Positions 1 to 62,000 of a stretch of DNA of 64,000 bases are shown piece by piece. Numbering within the stretch: position 1 is the first letter of the stretch; every line of letters begins with the position of its first letter. Made by a program: the position numbers and the translations under genes. The notes under the pieces are model-generated. The model did not search any database. It was not told where the DNA came from and was given only the letters and a program-made list of their open reading frames with translations. The stretch comes from Caprimulgus europaeus (taxonomy: Eukaryota > Chordata > Aves > Caprimulgiformes > Caprimulgidae), in assembly GCA_907165065.1 (NCBI GenBank), contig OU015524.1, positions 42,599,295 to 42,663,294 of the forward strand, read 5' to 3'.

Positions 1-1460
1 TAAAACTGAAGAAATATTCTTTTTCCACACAGGTGAAATCTATGATAATTTGAAAGTTCTTTTGTAATGATTACATTACAAGTTAAATGGATCTCCAACA
101 TTTAGATTTATATCACATTCTTAATAGTGCCAATGTCATGGAGAACTCTGTGTACTGAAAGAAGCATTTTATATAAGAAACAGGAGACAATTATTCTCTT
201 CTACTTTGCTCTGATGAAACCTCTGCTGAATTATTACATACACCAGATTAAAACAGACACAGCTAAAATACGTAAGAGTCGAGAAGAACAGTACCCACAA
301 GAGCACAGTTTCATGGCCTCAACCTTTGAGAAAAGCCTGAATAAATTTGGAATACACAAAATAAAATACTAAGGAAAATAACAGTATTCCATCAGTAAAA
401 ATTATTACAAGAAGAACATCAAATCAGATACTCTCCTTGGGAGAAACCTGGGAAAAGGCCAGGAAAAGAAACTGTAGTAAATCTGATTTACATGGGATAT
501 CGGAATGTTTAACTAGGTAGTGAGGCCCTGGAATGAATGCTTGTGAGAACAGTTTATATAAACATCTGTCAGGGATTGTCAAGATACACTAGATCCATCT
601 CCACACAACAAATAATCTGTTCCAGGGAACTGGAACAGATAAACTTAAAGCCATGTATTTCTTAGTACACTTCTGTAATATTGGCACAGGACTGTCCTCA
701 CAGAATATCCTACTCCAGAAATTTAGGTATTTGTTACATTTGTTCCTGCCATGTTTGATAACTCTGAATATTTGAACTATGAAGAAGATGAGTCAGATGG
801 CAGGGAAGAAGGAGAGGTAGAATATCTTGAAAACATTCAATTTAACAAAATAAAAGCAAATCTAAGTAAGTATGATTCAAGCATGAATACCTAAAATAAT
901 GATTCTCTCAATCGGAATTAGCAGCCAACTAACTAATTGTAAACTGCCTCTTCACATGCGGAATTTTTCATAAAAATTAAGACTATCAAAAACACTTGTG
1001 CTTTATTTTCCAGGTATTTTAATTATAAGTGTTTTTAACCGTTAACACATTCAAGCAGAATTTCTCATATAAGGCAGAATCCAGGGATATTGCAGAATTA
1101 AGATTCATTAGGTTCTAATTTAGCGCACAGAATCCATGTGTTGAATTTATACAGCAGCCTTTAGGACATCTTAAATATTAAAATGAAGACAGAAAATGCA
1201 TGTTGTATCTGAAGATGTCAAGTCTATAAAGCCTTTTGTACAATTACTACAATGCAAAATACTACAAATACTAAAATACAAATACCTGGGTCATCGCTAA
1301 CAAGACCTTGTTATTACTGAAAGAAATGGGAAGACAATGACTGCAAGACAGATTACAACAACCATTTCCTGCACAGATTTTAACAGGGCACTTCTGTTGC
1401 ATTCTTGGAATTCAGAAAAAAAAAAAAAAACTCCATTTAACAAATGTTCTGTCCTTGTAC
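1..1460. other. MTR: MTR intron 29, incomplete
   Basis: AT-rich intron sequence running off the window edge. No exon resembling the next MTR exon was found on the minus strand. The only oddity is a short acidic plus-strand frame at 751-894. No repeat family recognised. Confidence 0.8.
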
Positions 1461-50969
<49,509 letters not shown>

Positions 50970-51430
50970 GCTGCCGAGATGTCACCGCCGCCGCGCGCCG
51001 CGCCGCGGGGCGAGGGGCCAGCGGGCCCGCGCGCAACCCGGGGGCGAGCACGAGCGGCAGCGTCTGCCGCGTCACTCCCTGACGCGCGAGCTCCGCCCAG
51101 AGCGCGGGCCGGGTGTGCGGGCTGCCCTCGCGTGCGGCGGCAGTTGCTGCCGTTGGCCCCAGGATCGGCGGACGGCGGGACGGGGACAGGCGCAGGGGCA
51201 GGGGCGGGGGCGGTGTGTGTCCCCGCCTCTCATCGACACAGGCGTGCTGCCTCAGGCGAGAGCTGCGGGACTCCGGGAGCGGCCACTCGGGCCCCGCTCC
51301 TGTAGGCCCGTTGTCGGCCTGGCCGGCCGCTGCGCGGGAGGCCGCGGCCCTGTCCTGAGAGCGGCTGTGGCGCGGCAGCACCCGCTGAAGTTGTTGGCAG
51401 TGGAGCGGCGGCCGCATCAGTAGCGGGCTG

Positions 51431-51929
51431 AAAACTCCCCCGAGGAGCCGGTTGGCTTTCTTTTTGCGGCCTGAGGGTGGCAGCTCTTAAATTTCCGCCT
51501 GAATGGGGATAGCAAAGCGTGATCTTCTGACTAACTGTCCTGACGTTAAATGCTGATAGCGTTAGATCCCCCTGTAGTTACTGGGTAATCCTTGTGCCGC
51601 CAGGCAGGGCTGAACAAAATGAGTTGTCCCCCTCACTGTGAGAAGATAAGGGGAAAGTTAAGTCTTTCAAATGGCAATAACACTTGTATTGCGATTAAAG
51701 TCTAACTTAGTGTTGAGAGGAAACAAATGCAAATACACCTTACCTGAACTGGAAATCAGACTTGCTAGTGATGTATGGATGCATGTTACTGGCACGTAAA
51801 CTTGCAAACAGGTTTATACTAAAGGGATCGAGCAAATTCAGGCACAGTTTGCTTGATAGCCGAACAAAACAAACAAAATGTGTCCTATTTTTGTATAACA
51901 GTTTCACTTCTTTTCCATAGTCCATGATG
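51431..51929. other. Region just upstream of the CpG island
   Basis: AT-rich sequence between the CpG island and the nearest CR1. No exon or repeat recognised. Confidence 0.65.
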
Positions 51930-52211
51930 ATTCGCAAGTAACAAGCGATAAGACAAGAGGAAACGGCCTCAAGTTGTGCCAGGGGAGGTTTAGATTGGAT
52001 ATGAGGAAAAATTTCTTCACCACAAGGGTTGTCAAGCGTTGGAACAGCTGCCCAGGGAAGTAGTAGAGTCACCATCCCTGGCGGTATTTAAAAGACGTGT
52101 AGATGTGGTGCTTAGGGACATGGTTTAGAGGTGGACTTGGCAGTGATAGGTTTGCAGTTGGATTCGATCCTAAAGGTAATTTCTAACCCAAATGATTCTA
52201 CTGTTCTATGA
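51930..52211 (+). mobile_element. CR1 LINE 3' fragment upstream of MTR
   Basis: A roughly 280-bp 3' piece of a diverged CR1 subfamily. It has the landmarks AGATTGGATATGAGGAAAAA, GTTGGAACAGCTGCCCAGG and the closing ATTCTACTGTTCTATGAT tail. It lies about 1 kb upstream of the MTR start codon, just beyond the CpG island. Confidence 0.88.
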
Positions 52212-53536
52212 TATGTCCTTTTAACTTCTTATCTGAGGATTCACATTTTAAAAGAAAAAAATACCTGCCTGTTACAGCTATCGAGCAGCCTCACAAACGT
52301 TACACTGCGTACAGCGAATGCTTGCTTGCCACAAGTCAGAATGGCTGAGGGGAATAACATCAGTGCTCATTTGAAGTGTTAGTAATTCAAATGCCAGCAA
52401 TAAACACAAACAGCATTGTAATTTAAACTAGCTCATTGCTCAAAATATGAAAAGAAAAAAAGAAATCTATAAAATAGATTATAAAAGGTCCTTATAAAAG
52501 GACCAGCCTTTCCCCTTTTCCTTAGCTGTTTCAATAACAAAGCAAAGCAAATGCTGCAGGTGAAGATGCAGAGGCCAGTGGTTTTGTATTAACAGGAATG
52601 AACTGAGTTTGCTTCCCTCTTCCCGGCACCTGAGCCTCAGGTCTGTGTGGCAATGACAAAGCCTTTTATCAGCTAAGAGTATATGTTGCTACGTGTACCA
52701 TACTTAATAAAGACTTCTGCATTTTCCCTGGAAAATTTTTAGGAGACTCAAAATGAGTTAAAAGCCATTAGTGTAGATGATGCCTGGAGGCTAAATGTTT
52801 ACTCTTGAATTGCCTTTTGAGACAAAAAAACAGTTGCTTACAAACCCTTTGAGTCCAATTCGATCTAGGAACTTTAATAATCAACTATCACTTCAGTCAG
52901 TGGTGATGCAAGTACATATAAAAATGTAGCTTTATGTTTAAATAATATATATGTCTAATTCAGCTTCAGAAGAAATACAGGCAGCTTACAAATTAACTAG
53001 ATAGTAGTCCAGCTTCAGCTGTAGAGGCTGTGCTGCAGTTTGGAATGCCAGGAGACATCCGTGGAGAGTGGACCTTGCCTCTCAGAAAACCGTTGCAGTG
53101 GTCAGACCAGGCTCCCACTGCAAAAATGTGTGCCAGAATCCCAGTGTAGGATGCAATGGTCTGGAAACCCATAAACTGCAAAAGCCTAACAACAGAAGTG
53201 GAATACACTAAACAGAAGCAAAAGACAGGTACTCCTAGAGACTGGTTAATTTATCACTTTTACAGAGAATTTATATATATTGTAAAGAAGAGCAACGCTT
53301 TGAAAACCGTTCATTAAGGGATAGGATATGCATTTCCTCGCTTGACTTTCTACAACCTCCAGCCTTTCTATCATGCCACATAACACACTGAAAATTATCT
53401 CTGGCAGCAACTCAGGTTAAAAATCTCACTGCCTCCACAGTTGCTTTGTGGTGGCAGATCTTTGTACCATAGCTCAGCACGGCCTTGTGTGTGCTGATGC
53501 AGTTGTTTGTGTAACTGTGCTGCAAAGTAGGTCAGT

Positions 53537-53551
53537 GGGGGGCGGGGGGGG
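53537..53551 (+). repeat. G-rich run (G6-C-G8)
   Basis: Fourteen G with one C in upstream intergenic DNA; could fold as a G-quadruplex. Confidence 0.7.
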
Positions 53552-54748
53552 AAGAAAAAAAGGAGCTGAAGATGTGAAGGTGCTTTTGAAAAGGATCATT
53601 TCACATATGCCAGTTACCCTGCAGTTTCACAACCACAACCAGTTCGAGCCAGTTTGACTGTGCAGTGCTGTGAAAAGTCAGTCCCAAATTCCACCCTGCA
53701 CCATCCTCATATTCCCACGCTTTTCCTTGTGTGGCTGCTAGCCCTCAAACACAGTTCTTCCTTAAAGGTCAGTTTTCAGTGAGAACAAGTCTCTGCTCCA
53801 ATTCGTCTGCAGCTGAACAGTCTCCGGAGCTGACACAGGAGCAGCAGCAGGAAGAGAGGACAGAGACTGTGTTTAATCTGCTTGAGTTGTACAGACAACT
53901 GAACGAACTCAACTGAGGCAAGATGCACTCCAGAGAGCGAAGGGAAGAGGAGTGAGTGGTTAAGGGAAGCAGTTATCAAAACAAACCATCCAACAAAGGA
54001 GTATCAACACAGAACTTCAGCTTTAATAGGATTTGCAGTGTTAGAGGATCTCAGATCCCTTCTCTTGGAAGAGTCCCAGTGTGTGTCCCTAACCTGCGGT
54101 TACCAGGATTTCTGAAGTATTTCTTTGAGAAGCTCTAATACTTGGTGTGTTTGCAGGAAACCTGCAGGGAGTTGCAGTGAGCATGCCCTTAAGCTTGCAA
54201 AGTGCTTTTCCTTTGTTTTACGGAGTGGTGGTGTTACTTGACTAAATTAGTCTGTCAAAATGCTGTTCCCTTTCATGCATTTAGAATAACACCAGGAGCA
54301 GCTTACAGTTGCTGAAGCAATGGAGTAAAACATCTTTAGTTTAAACATCTTTAAAGATCTGTAGTGTTGAAAGCAAACAAGGCCATCCTTGTATTTTCAT
54401 TTTTTTGCCAGGGCCGAGGATCTGATTCACTCGTTCATTACTCTGCTTGTACACCCATGTATTCAAATGGCGAACTCATTTCTGCATGTGCAAGATCAAA
54501 CACAGGGTTTTAGTATGATGCTCTTTTAGCTTTTGGGTCTGTTCTTTAGATACCTCCATAATATTCATTACGAAAATGTGCCTTTCATTCCCATCTTATC
54601 TGCCTTTATTCCTGAGGATGCATTTCCCAATGGACTATTCACAGAAGTAATCCTTATTTAAACAAGAACAGTGGGATTATTCATGTTCTTACAGAACAGC
54701 TTTATTTCAGAGGATTATAGCCGAGCGGAGCATTCACAGCACCATGCA

Positions 54749-54770
54749 GAAATCAGATTAATCTGATTTC
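54749..54770. repeat. 22-bp perfect palindrome
   Basis: GAAATCAGATT followed immediately by its exact reverse complement. The centre AGATTAATCT holds two back-to-back TAAT/ATTA homeodomain-type cores. Confidence 0.75.
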
Positions 54771-57700
54771 AGAGCACAGCTCTTGGCACTCTCTTCTGTA
54801 AGGTTATTTGCCATACCTGCCACTTGTCCTGTTTTGTTGCAGTTGGATTCTTGCTCTATTTCAGATGACTAAACTACGCTACTTGGTTTTTATTTTCAGA
54901 TTTTCCTCTGTGCTTAAGAATTACAGTTTCTGTTTAATAATTTTCTAGCCCCACAATCTAGAACGTGAATTTTTGTGATCCAAATACAAATTATTTGTTC
55001 TATTTAAGACAAATTATGATGTTAACATTTCTATTCCAGAATTAAAATATTACCAGAAACCAAAAGAAAGGTGATTGTTTCAAGATCAATTCTAAGCACA
55101 CTCCAAACGCTCAAATAGCCTATTAAACATACACAGCTTAGAGGAATATCAACAAATTCATTCTACTTAGAGATTTTGAACTTCATTACTTTAAAAAAGC
55201 CCAAGTCTCCATCACAGTGAAAACAAACACACTAAAGTGAACAGAATATAACCAACCTTTTGCATCTCTTTAGAGGATCTGTGTTGATCGAAAAATGTAT
55301 GAATGCCTAGAAGGGCTGAGATGCAGGCATGAAGAGGACTGGGAATTCAGTAGGGGGTGTAGTCTTACAGCTTATCTGCACAGTGTCAACTGCTTTCAAC
55401 TTATTAGAGGCTTCATATGATTATGAAATTTTGCAGCATTTTTAAAACCATCAGTACGCACCTTTCAGGCATCCACATCAAATCCATAGGAGAGAGAGGA
55501 AGAACCACTGCAGGCTTGCCAGCTGCCTCATGACAGCAAGGGAAATGGGGAAAAGGGCCAGGTCACATGCAGCTAAATGTGTGCACTGAGGAAAACCTGC
55601 TCAGAGAGTTAGAAAGCTTTCTGCCATGGATGTGCATGAGGTTCTCAGGTTCTTTCTCCCTGTTAGCACGGCCTGGTGAAGTCTGAGCTGTGCTGCCCCT
55701 GCCCAGGTCAGGACAACATCTGCCCTGGATCAGTCTGGACTGGTTATGGAAAGAGGTTTCTGAAGGTTACCTCCTGTTCTCTTAATTCCTGGCAGAGCTT
55801 CTTGCCCATGTTTCCAGATATCCACAAGCTGAGAGGCTAGAGAAAGCCATTTATTAAGTTCTCCATCCAACAGACAGTGCCTCAAAAAGCAGTCAAGGCT
55901 GCAGAGCTCACTCTGTGAATGAGAACTGGAAGGTCTTCATGACAGAGGAGGTGTGAGGGTGATGACAAGGCAGGCAGCAGCAGGAACCTCACAAGCAAGG
56001 AGGCATTCCCACAGTACTCAAACAAGAAGAGCAGGTCCAGCCATGCTACCACATTCAGCCCACAGTCCAGTGATCACTAGACAATCCTTAGCCATGAGAC
56101 AGGGCCAAGGTCAAGCCAGAAAGTCTTGTAGACTAGGCAAGACATAGTAAGCATACAGTATAGCTCAAGCAAGGAGCAAGGATGAGGACCTTGGTTAAAT
56201 TCATCTCCATGGCTAATGTGTGTGAGGTGCAGGGGTGAAGGTCTGTTACATAGCTGTTTGAGGCAATTGGAGCCTGCTGGTGTACTTAGGGCCTTACCAA
56301 TAGATAGGCTGGTTTGGAGATACAGGCATAAGAAGCTGAGGGGGACTATCAGAACACAAGCCATAGCCACACTTATGCTGCCTGTGCACTATAAATGGCA
56401 TCACACTCAACCTGGCAAGTGCATCAGTTTGTGTTCAAGACAGCTTGAGATCTGTGAAAAATGTGTCTAGTAAGGAGAATTGTAGAAAGGTTTGGCCAAC
56501 TTGGAAAGGTGGACAACATGAGAACTACAGACATAGCCAAGGAAGGTAGCCATCTGCATCCCGGTAGTCAAGATGTAGCACAGCAGGGCAGAGAAAAGGG
56601 ACGAGCGCAGGTCATATGACATGAGTGGCATTGGAGAGCTTCCAGCAGTGCTCCTGGCTGTCAGTTGCGACTCCATGCCAGGGAGTGCATAGCCATTAAT
56701 ACAGATATCTTGCACTGAACATCAAACCTTTTAAGATTTTCTGCAAGGGCAGAGGGGATCCTTCTGTGTAAAATACCTTGAAAGACCAGCACCCTACTTG
56801 GCTTTCACTGACTTACACATACAAACAATCCTGCATGTTATCAACTACCTGTTAGAAAAGCACGTTTTGCAGGCAATTCTCTTTCCTTTAAAGGACTTTG
56901 AAACTGCACAGTTCATTCCATTTGTTTCAAAGTCTAACCCGCTAGGTTGCAGCCCTTTGTGAAAGCTGCTTATGATCATAGGCACAGCAGTGACATTTTC
57001 TCTCCCCTTTCCACAGGCAGTCACTATCTCCTCTATCTTCAAAGTGGTTTGAGCAATGCTGTCATCCTCGTGTGTTCAATTCATTCTAGGTAGGAGAGTG
57101 GAAACAGAGGAGAGCAGGAATGAGGTCAGGAGCAAGGAGACAGGAGGCAAGGATTTGAGTCCCAGACATGAGCTAGAAACCAAGTTGAAGGAACCAGTTC
57201 CAGAAATATGAACCCTTCTAGAGAAATGCTTTTGCTGGAAATACTAAGTGTGAAGAAAGAATATTGTTTTCAAATCAAAATATTAAATGAAATAAATAAG
57301 TGGTATGATATGATAAACTTACCAGAAGAAAAGAACCTTAATGCTGAAAGTGGTGTTGGTTCTAAAGCTCACCCCAGCTTCAGAAATTAAACTGTGAGGA
57401 AGAAGAAGCCTCTTGTATCTGCAAGCAGTATCCACAGCATGAACAAGAGACACTGACAGGGAATACTGCTCCAGGGCAGAGCCCTTCCCTTGTTATCAGT
57501 AATATAAATTTACATTAAAACAAACATGCCCAGAGTGTACTTTGTCACCCTAAAGGCCTATTATTTCCACCCTGTGGTTACTTACACAAGTCAGGTCTTA
57601 TTCTTTGGTTAGTTTTCAACACAGAAGTGAAAAGTTTCTTCTCTAGCCCATAGTCTACAATAATTCCCTTTGATTTATTTTTTTCTTGACATCTCTTTTT

Positions 57701-58425
57701 GTCTTGTCAAACTAAAAAACTTACTTCTGGCCCTTAACACTTGTAAAACTTGAAATGCGTTGAGCAGTCTAAGAGCTGCTGACAAGTCCTCAGAAGTCTC
57801 TATTAGCATTACTATGTCCCATTGAGCATTTTCTGAGTACATTTGTGAGTACAGCTGGTTCTTAGATCAGGAGCAGTCTTTACACACTGCACAGCCCCTC
57901 CTCTAATAGAGTCTCTGTCAATGACTCGAGCTCTTGGGTGCTGTCGGAGGGCTGCAAGAGAAGGTAGATCTGAGAGGGCCCACAGTCTCCCTGTATAGTC
58001 TGGCATATGAAAATGCTCTGTGTTACCCTCTGCTTTCCTTCTCTCCGTTTGCACTTCTACACACACGCAGGGCAGGTACATTGGGAGCTGGCAAAGCTAC
58101 CAGGAGGTTATGAAAAGGGTACGAGCTGGGGTGTAGGTTAATCAGGCTTAACTCCCCTCTCCCCTCTTTGCTGTGTTGAGCTAAACTCACCGCAGGCATG
58201 GGGATTTTGATGCCAGAAAGTGCTGGTGGAATAATCTGTGGTTTATAACTTTGTTTTCCATGTGGTACGCAAATGGCTTTTCATATACAGCTGGTGGCTG
58301 GAGAGGCATACTGTCCTGTCGATTGAAGGGTCTAATTTAGAAAGCACTTCAGGAGTAGCAGGTAAAGCTAAAGATATTAAATAAAAACAAATGGAACAAT
58401 ACTTTATTTATTGCCTTAGTACAAA

Positions 58426-59041
58426 TCAAGGCCAGGAAGGCCAATGGCATCCTGGGGTGCATTAGAAGGGCTGTGGTTAGTAGGTCAAGAGAGGTTCTCC
58501 TTCCCCTCTACTCTGCCCTGGTGAGGCCACATCTGGAATATTGTGTCCAGTTCTGGGCCCCTCAGTTCAAGAAGGACAGGGAACTGCTTGAGAGAGTCCA
58601 GCAAGGAGCCACCAAAATGATTAAGGGAGTGGAGCATCTCCCTTACACGGAACAGCTGAGGGAGCTGGGCCTCTTTAGCTTGGAGAAGAGGAGGCTGAGG
58701 GGGGACCTTATTAATGTTTATAAATATATGAAGGGTGAGTGTCAGGAGGATGGAGCCAGGCTCTTCTCGGTGGTGTCCACTGATAGGACAAGGGGCAATG
58801 GGTGTAAGCTGGAACACAGGAGGTTCCGCTTAAATTTGAGGAGGAACTTCTTTACTGTGAGGGTGACAGAGCACTGGAACAGGCTGACCAGGGAGGTTGT
58901 GGAGTCTCCTTCTCTGGAGACATTCAAGACCTGCCTGGACACCTTCCTGTGTGATCTCATGTAGGTGTTCCTGCTCTGGCAGGGGGATTGGACTGGATGA
59001 TCTTTCGAGGTCCCTTCCAATCCCTGACATTCTGTGATTCT
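58426..59041 (+). mobile_element. CR1 LINE 3' fragment, upstream intergenic
   Basis: Plus-strand CR1 ORF2 C-terminus open over 163 codons (58473-58964) without an ATG start, with [30 protein letters not shown] and [20 protein letters not shown]. The tail CTGACATTCTGTGATTCTGA is at about 59022-59041. It is close to the copy at 3200-3930 but in the opposite orientation. Confidence 0.93.
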
Positions 59042-62000
59042 GATCAAGCAGAAATAAAGTGTCTCCCTTCAAAATCTGATTCAAGGGAGCCTTGAGATCA
59101 TTAAACTAGATTTAAGTTAACATCTCCACTCAGGAACATTTAAGCTGTAAAGGAGAACTGCTAGGAGTGGGAAGAGGCTGTTGCAGAAAGAGGCTAGTGA
59201 CAGGGTTAGAAGGCAAAGTAATCTGAGACAGTAACGCTCGCAGGAAGAGATGCCCCCTCAGAAACGGCACGTGAGTGGCCTCTGCTAGAGGCAATCCTGT
59301 CTGCAGAGTAACGCTTTGGTTAAATGCCACCATTTTATAAAAAGGGGTAATAACTCTGAGCCAGGTGTAGCCATAAGCAGCTATTCCACAAGGACTCGGG
59401 CAGAATATTTATTCCACTATAGCTATTCCAGTTGGGCTCTGCAAATAAAGCCAACTGGGCCATCTGGATTCTTGGTCTGGCTTGAAGAAAAAATGAGTCT
59501 CATGAAAAATCTGCCCAAGCTCTTAGCAGAGGGAGAGTGGCAGGTCAGTCACAAATGAATGTTTTGGGTTTTTCTTGCTGAAATAAAATGAAAAAGCTAG
59601 TTACTTATTTTTTATGGAAGGAAGAGGTTTGCAGAAGCATAATAAAAGTATTTAATTTGGAGTGCTATTGGGACCAGTCTTCATAAGTTTAAGTGGCTGG
59701 TAGAAATATATTGATTGTTAAGGAGAAGAATGAAAAGTGTTAAAAAAATATGTTGGGTTTTTTTTAAGTTTACATTTGTGTTTTTGCCACAAGCATCATT
59801 TCAGCTTCTTACACATGCATATGCAACTATATTCTAATGAAAAATGGGAAAAATGAAATATAATACAGTGGCTAAGGAATGTAATGATACTTGTAAGTTT
59901 TTATTTGCATATCAAAATATTAACATTTCTTCTACAAGTCACTTCATATAGTGACAGATATTCTTTTGGAGTGGTAGAACTGTTTGCTGGACAGGACGGT
60001 CGCTTGCCGTCACCTTCACTTTGCTTTGTCACCTTCACTTAGCAAATAGCAAAGCTAAAAGTTAGAACTGTCATGGAGTGTTGCCCACAGACGATGCACA
60101 GGTAACAGCAGGACTGCTATTGAACATGCTGCACAATATGACATTCTGTGTCTTTGGTTTAATCCCAGGCGTCAGTACGCAGGACCTCGGGGATGTAGTG
60201 TCCAACAGCACTGTAAGTGCCGTACATATTCATTGTGCTCACCCGGGCATCCACCAAACATTATTCTGTGCCTGGTTTTCATTTAAATAATAAGGTTTGC
60301 TAAACACTTTGTTAAAACTGTGACTGGGGTTTTTTTTTGGTTTTTTATCTCCCAGGAGGTAGGATTTCCTCTCTCTTGGATTGCCTGCATTTTGCAAGCA
60401 TCCTTCACAAAGCTGGCATCATGTCCATATGAGGAAAATAGGATTATAAATCCTGTCAGGTTAAATGTAAATAGATAATAAGGGTAACCAAAAAGATTTT
60501 GAGGAACAGTTTGCAAAAGATAAAAGCACAAACAGCATACCTTTTTTTTCAAGCATCTACAGTAGCTTGCTGGAGAATTTATAGGAACAGTAGGTCCCAC
60601 TGAGAGGGATACAAAAACAGCTCTCTCAGAAGATATTGCTTTAGGAGAAAAACAGATTAAATTTTTGGCATCAGTGCACAGAGTTTCATAAGTTCCTGAC
60701 CCACAAATTACTGGTGGTTCAGAGATTCTTCTGGGCACACATAGCCACACGCTGCCTCACTTTTACACTTTCCCATTTTGCCTGCTACTGGCAACTGTCA
60801 GAGCCAGGATACAAGTTTGACACAGCCATTCTCTGTTTTTCTGTGGCGAGTTTTCTTTTAAATTAGATTAATTTGGTGTGCCTGTACTGACAGTTCAGTC
60901 CCAATCAGGCATCTTATGCAAACGTTTCTTCTCCTTCTCTCTTGGCAGCAGACTAGCTAAGCCTGAAAGAGGGGACACTGCTTGTGGTCTGCCACTGGAA
61001 CTCTTCTATACCTGAGCTTCTCACCCAAGTCACCATTACGCAGGAAGGCTCTCGCTCAGGAGAGAGATAACACATGATAACCACTCCTGAGGACAGTGCT
61101 GGAGGTCATTGTGCACTTAAAGCACCATCGGGTATCTTGGAGGGAAGAAAGTTTCTGTGAATTGGGGTCAAATAAACCATCCAGGTTTTGAAACTGAACA
61201 GCCAGGAGCAAGTAGATGAGGGATGGGTGGGTGTTAAAATAGCCTCAGGACATTTATCTCCTCAGGACATTCATCCAATATATTTTATTTCCAAGTACTT
61301 AAAGCAATATACTGATAATCAAATTTGTGCAAAGCAGTATTACAAATGTTAATGACATTTCCCAAAACCTAGCAAATTGGCAGAGGAATTTCTTTTGAAG
61401 CTTAGAATATGAAATCCTAGTCAAGCTCACCCAGAGAAAAGACTGGGCTTGTCATTTAATGTAGTGCTCTTACTTTATGAGGAAAATGAGAGGTATGCCT
61501 CATACTGGCTCAAGGTTTGTTGTCTACACATAAACATGCTTTTGTTGTGGATAGTAAAGGACTTCTAGTGAAAGTGTGTGGTGGGGTCCCTAATTCCACA
61601 GTTATACAATCACTTCAAGGTAATGTAAATAAGGGCTGCTGTTGGAAGGGAGAATCTACTGGTTTTAGCACCCCGGATATGCATTCCTAGCCAGCATAGT
61701 AACCAAACCAGGGAACTCTTCTATTTATCCTTAAATGGGATGATGGAAAAAGTGGAGACAGACTTGTCCTTTGTGTTGGCAGCCCACGCCTTGGCTTAAA
61801 ATCAGGAAGGAATCACAGATTTTAAAAAGAGACTAATATAAAATAAAACCCAGTTCAGAACAGACTGTTTTCCTATATAAAAATATTTGGTCTGAAACAA
61901 GTAGAATCTCACCGGAACACACTGACAGCTCTCTGTAGTGCAGGCTTTACCCTGGGGAAGCAGCTCCTCAGATAAAACACCCTCTGAGCACAACCAGAAG

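Larger units (their letters stand above)
52212..58425. other. Upstream intergenic DNA
   Basis: No exon of the gene expected upstream of MTR from vertebrate gene order (ACTN2) could be recognised. Contents are a G6-C-G8 run at 53537-53551, a 22-bp perfect palindrome at 54749-54770, and a mildly GC-richer block at about 55480-57200 that I cannot assign. Confidence 0.6.

Noticed and set aside
60283-60750. A 155-codon minus-strand frame upstream of MTR
   Set aside because: It begins with GTG, has no ATG until near its end, lacks recognisable motifs and splice context, and sits in AT-rich intergenic DNA.
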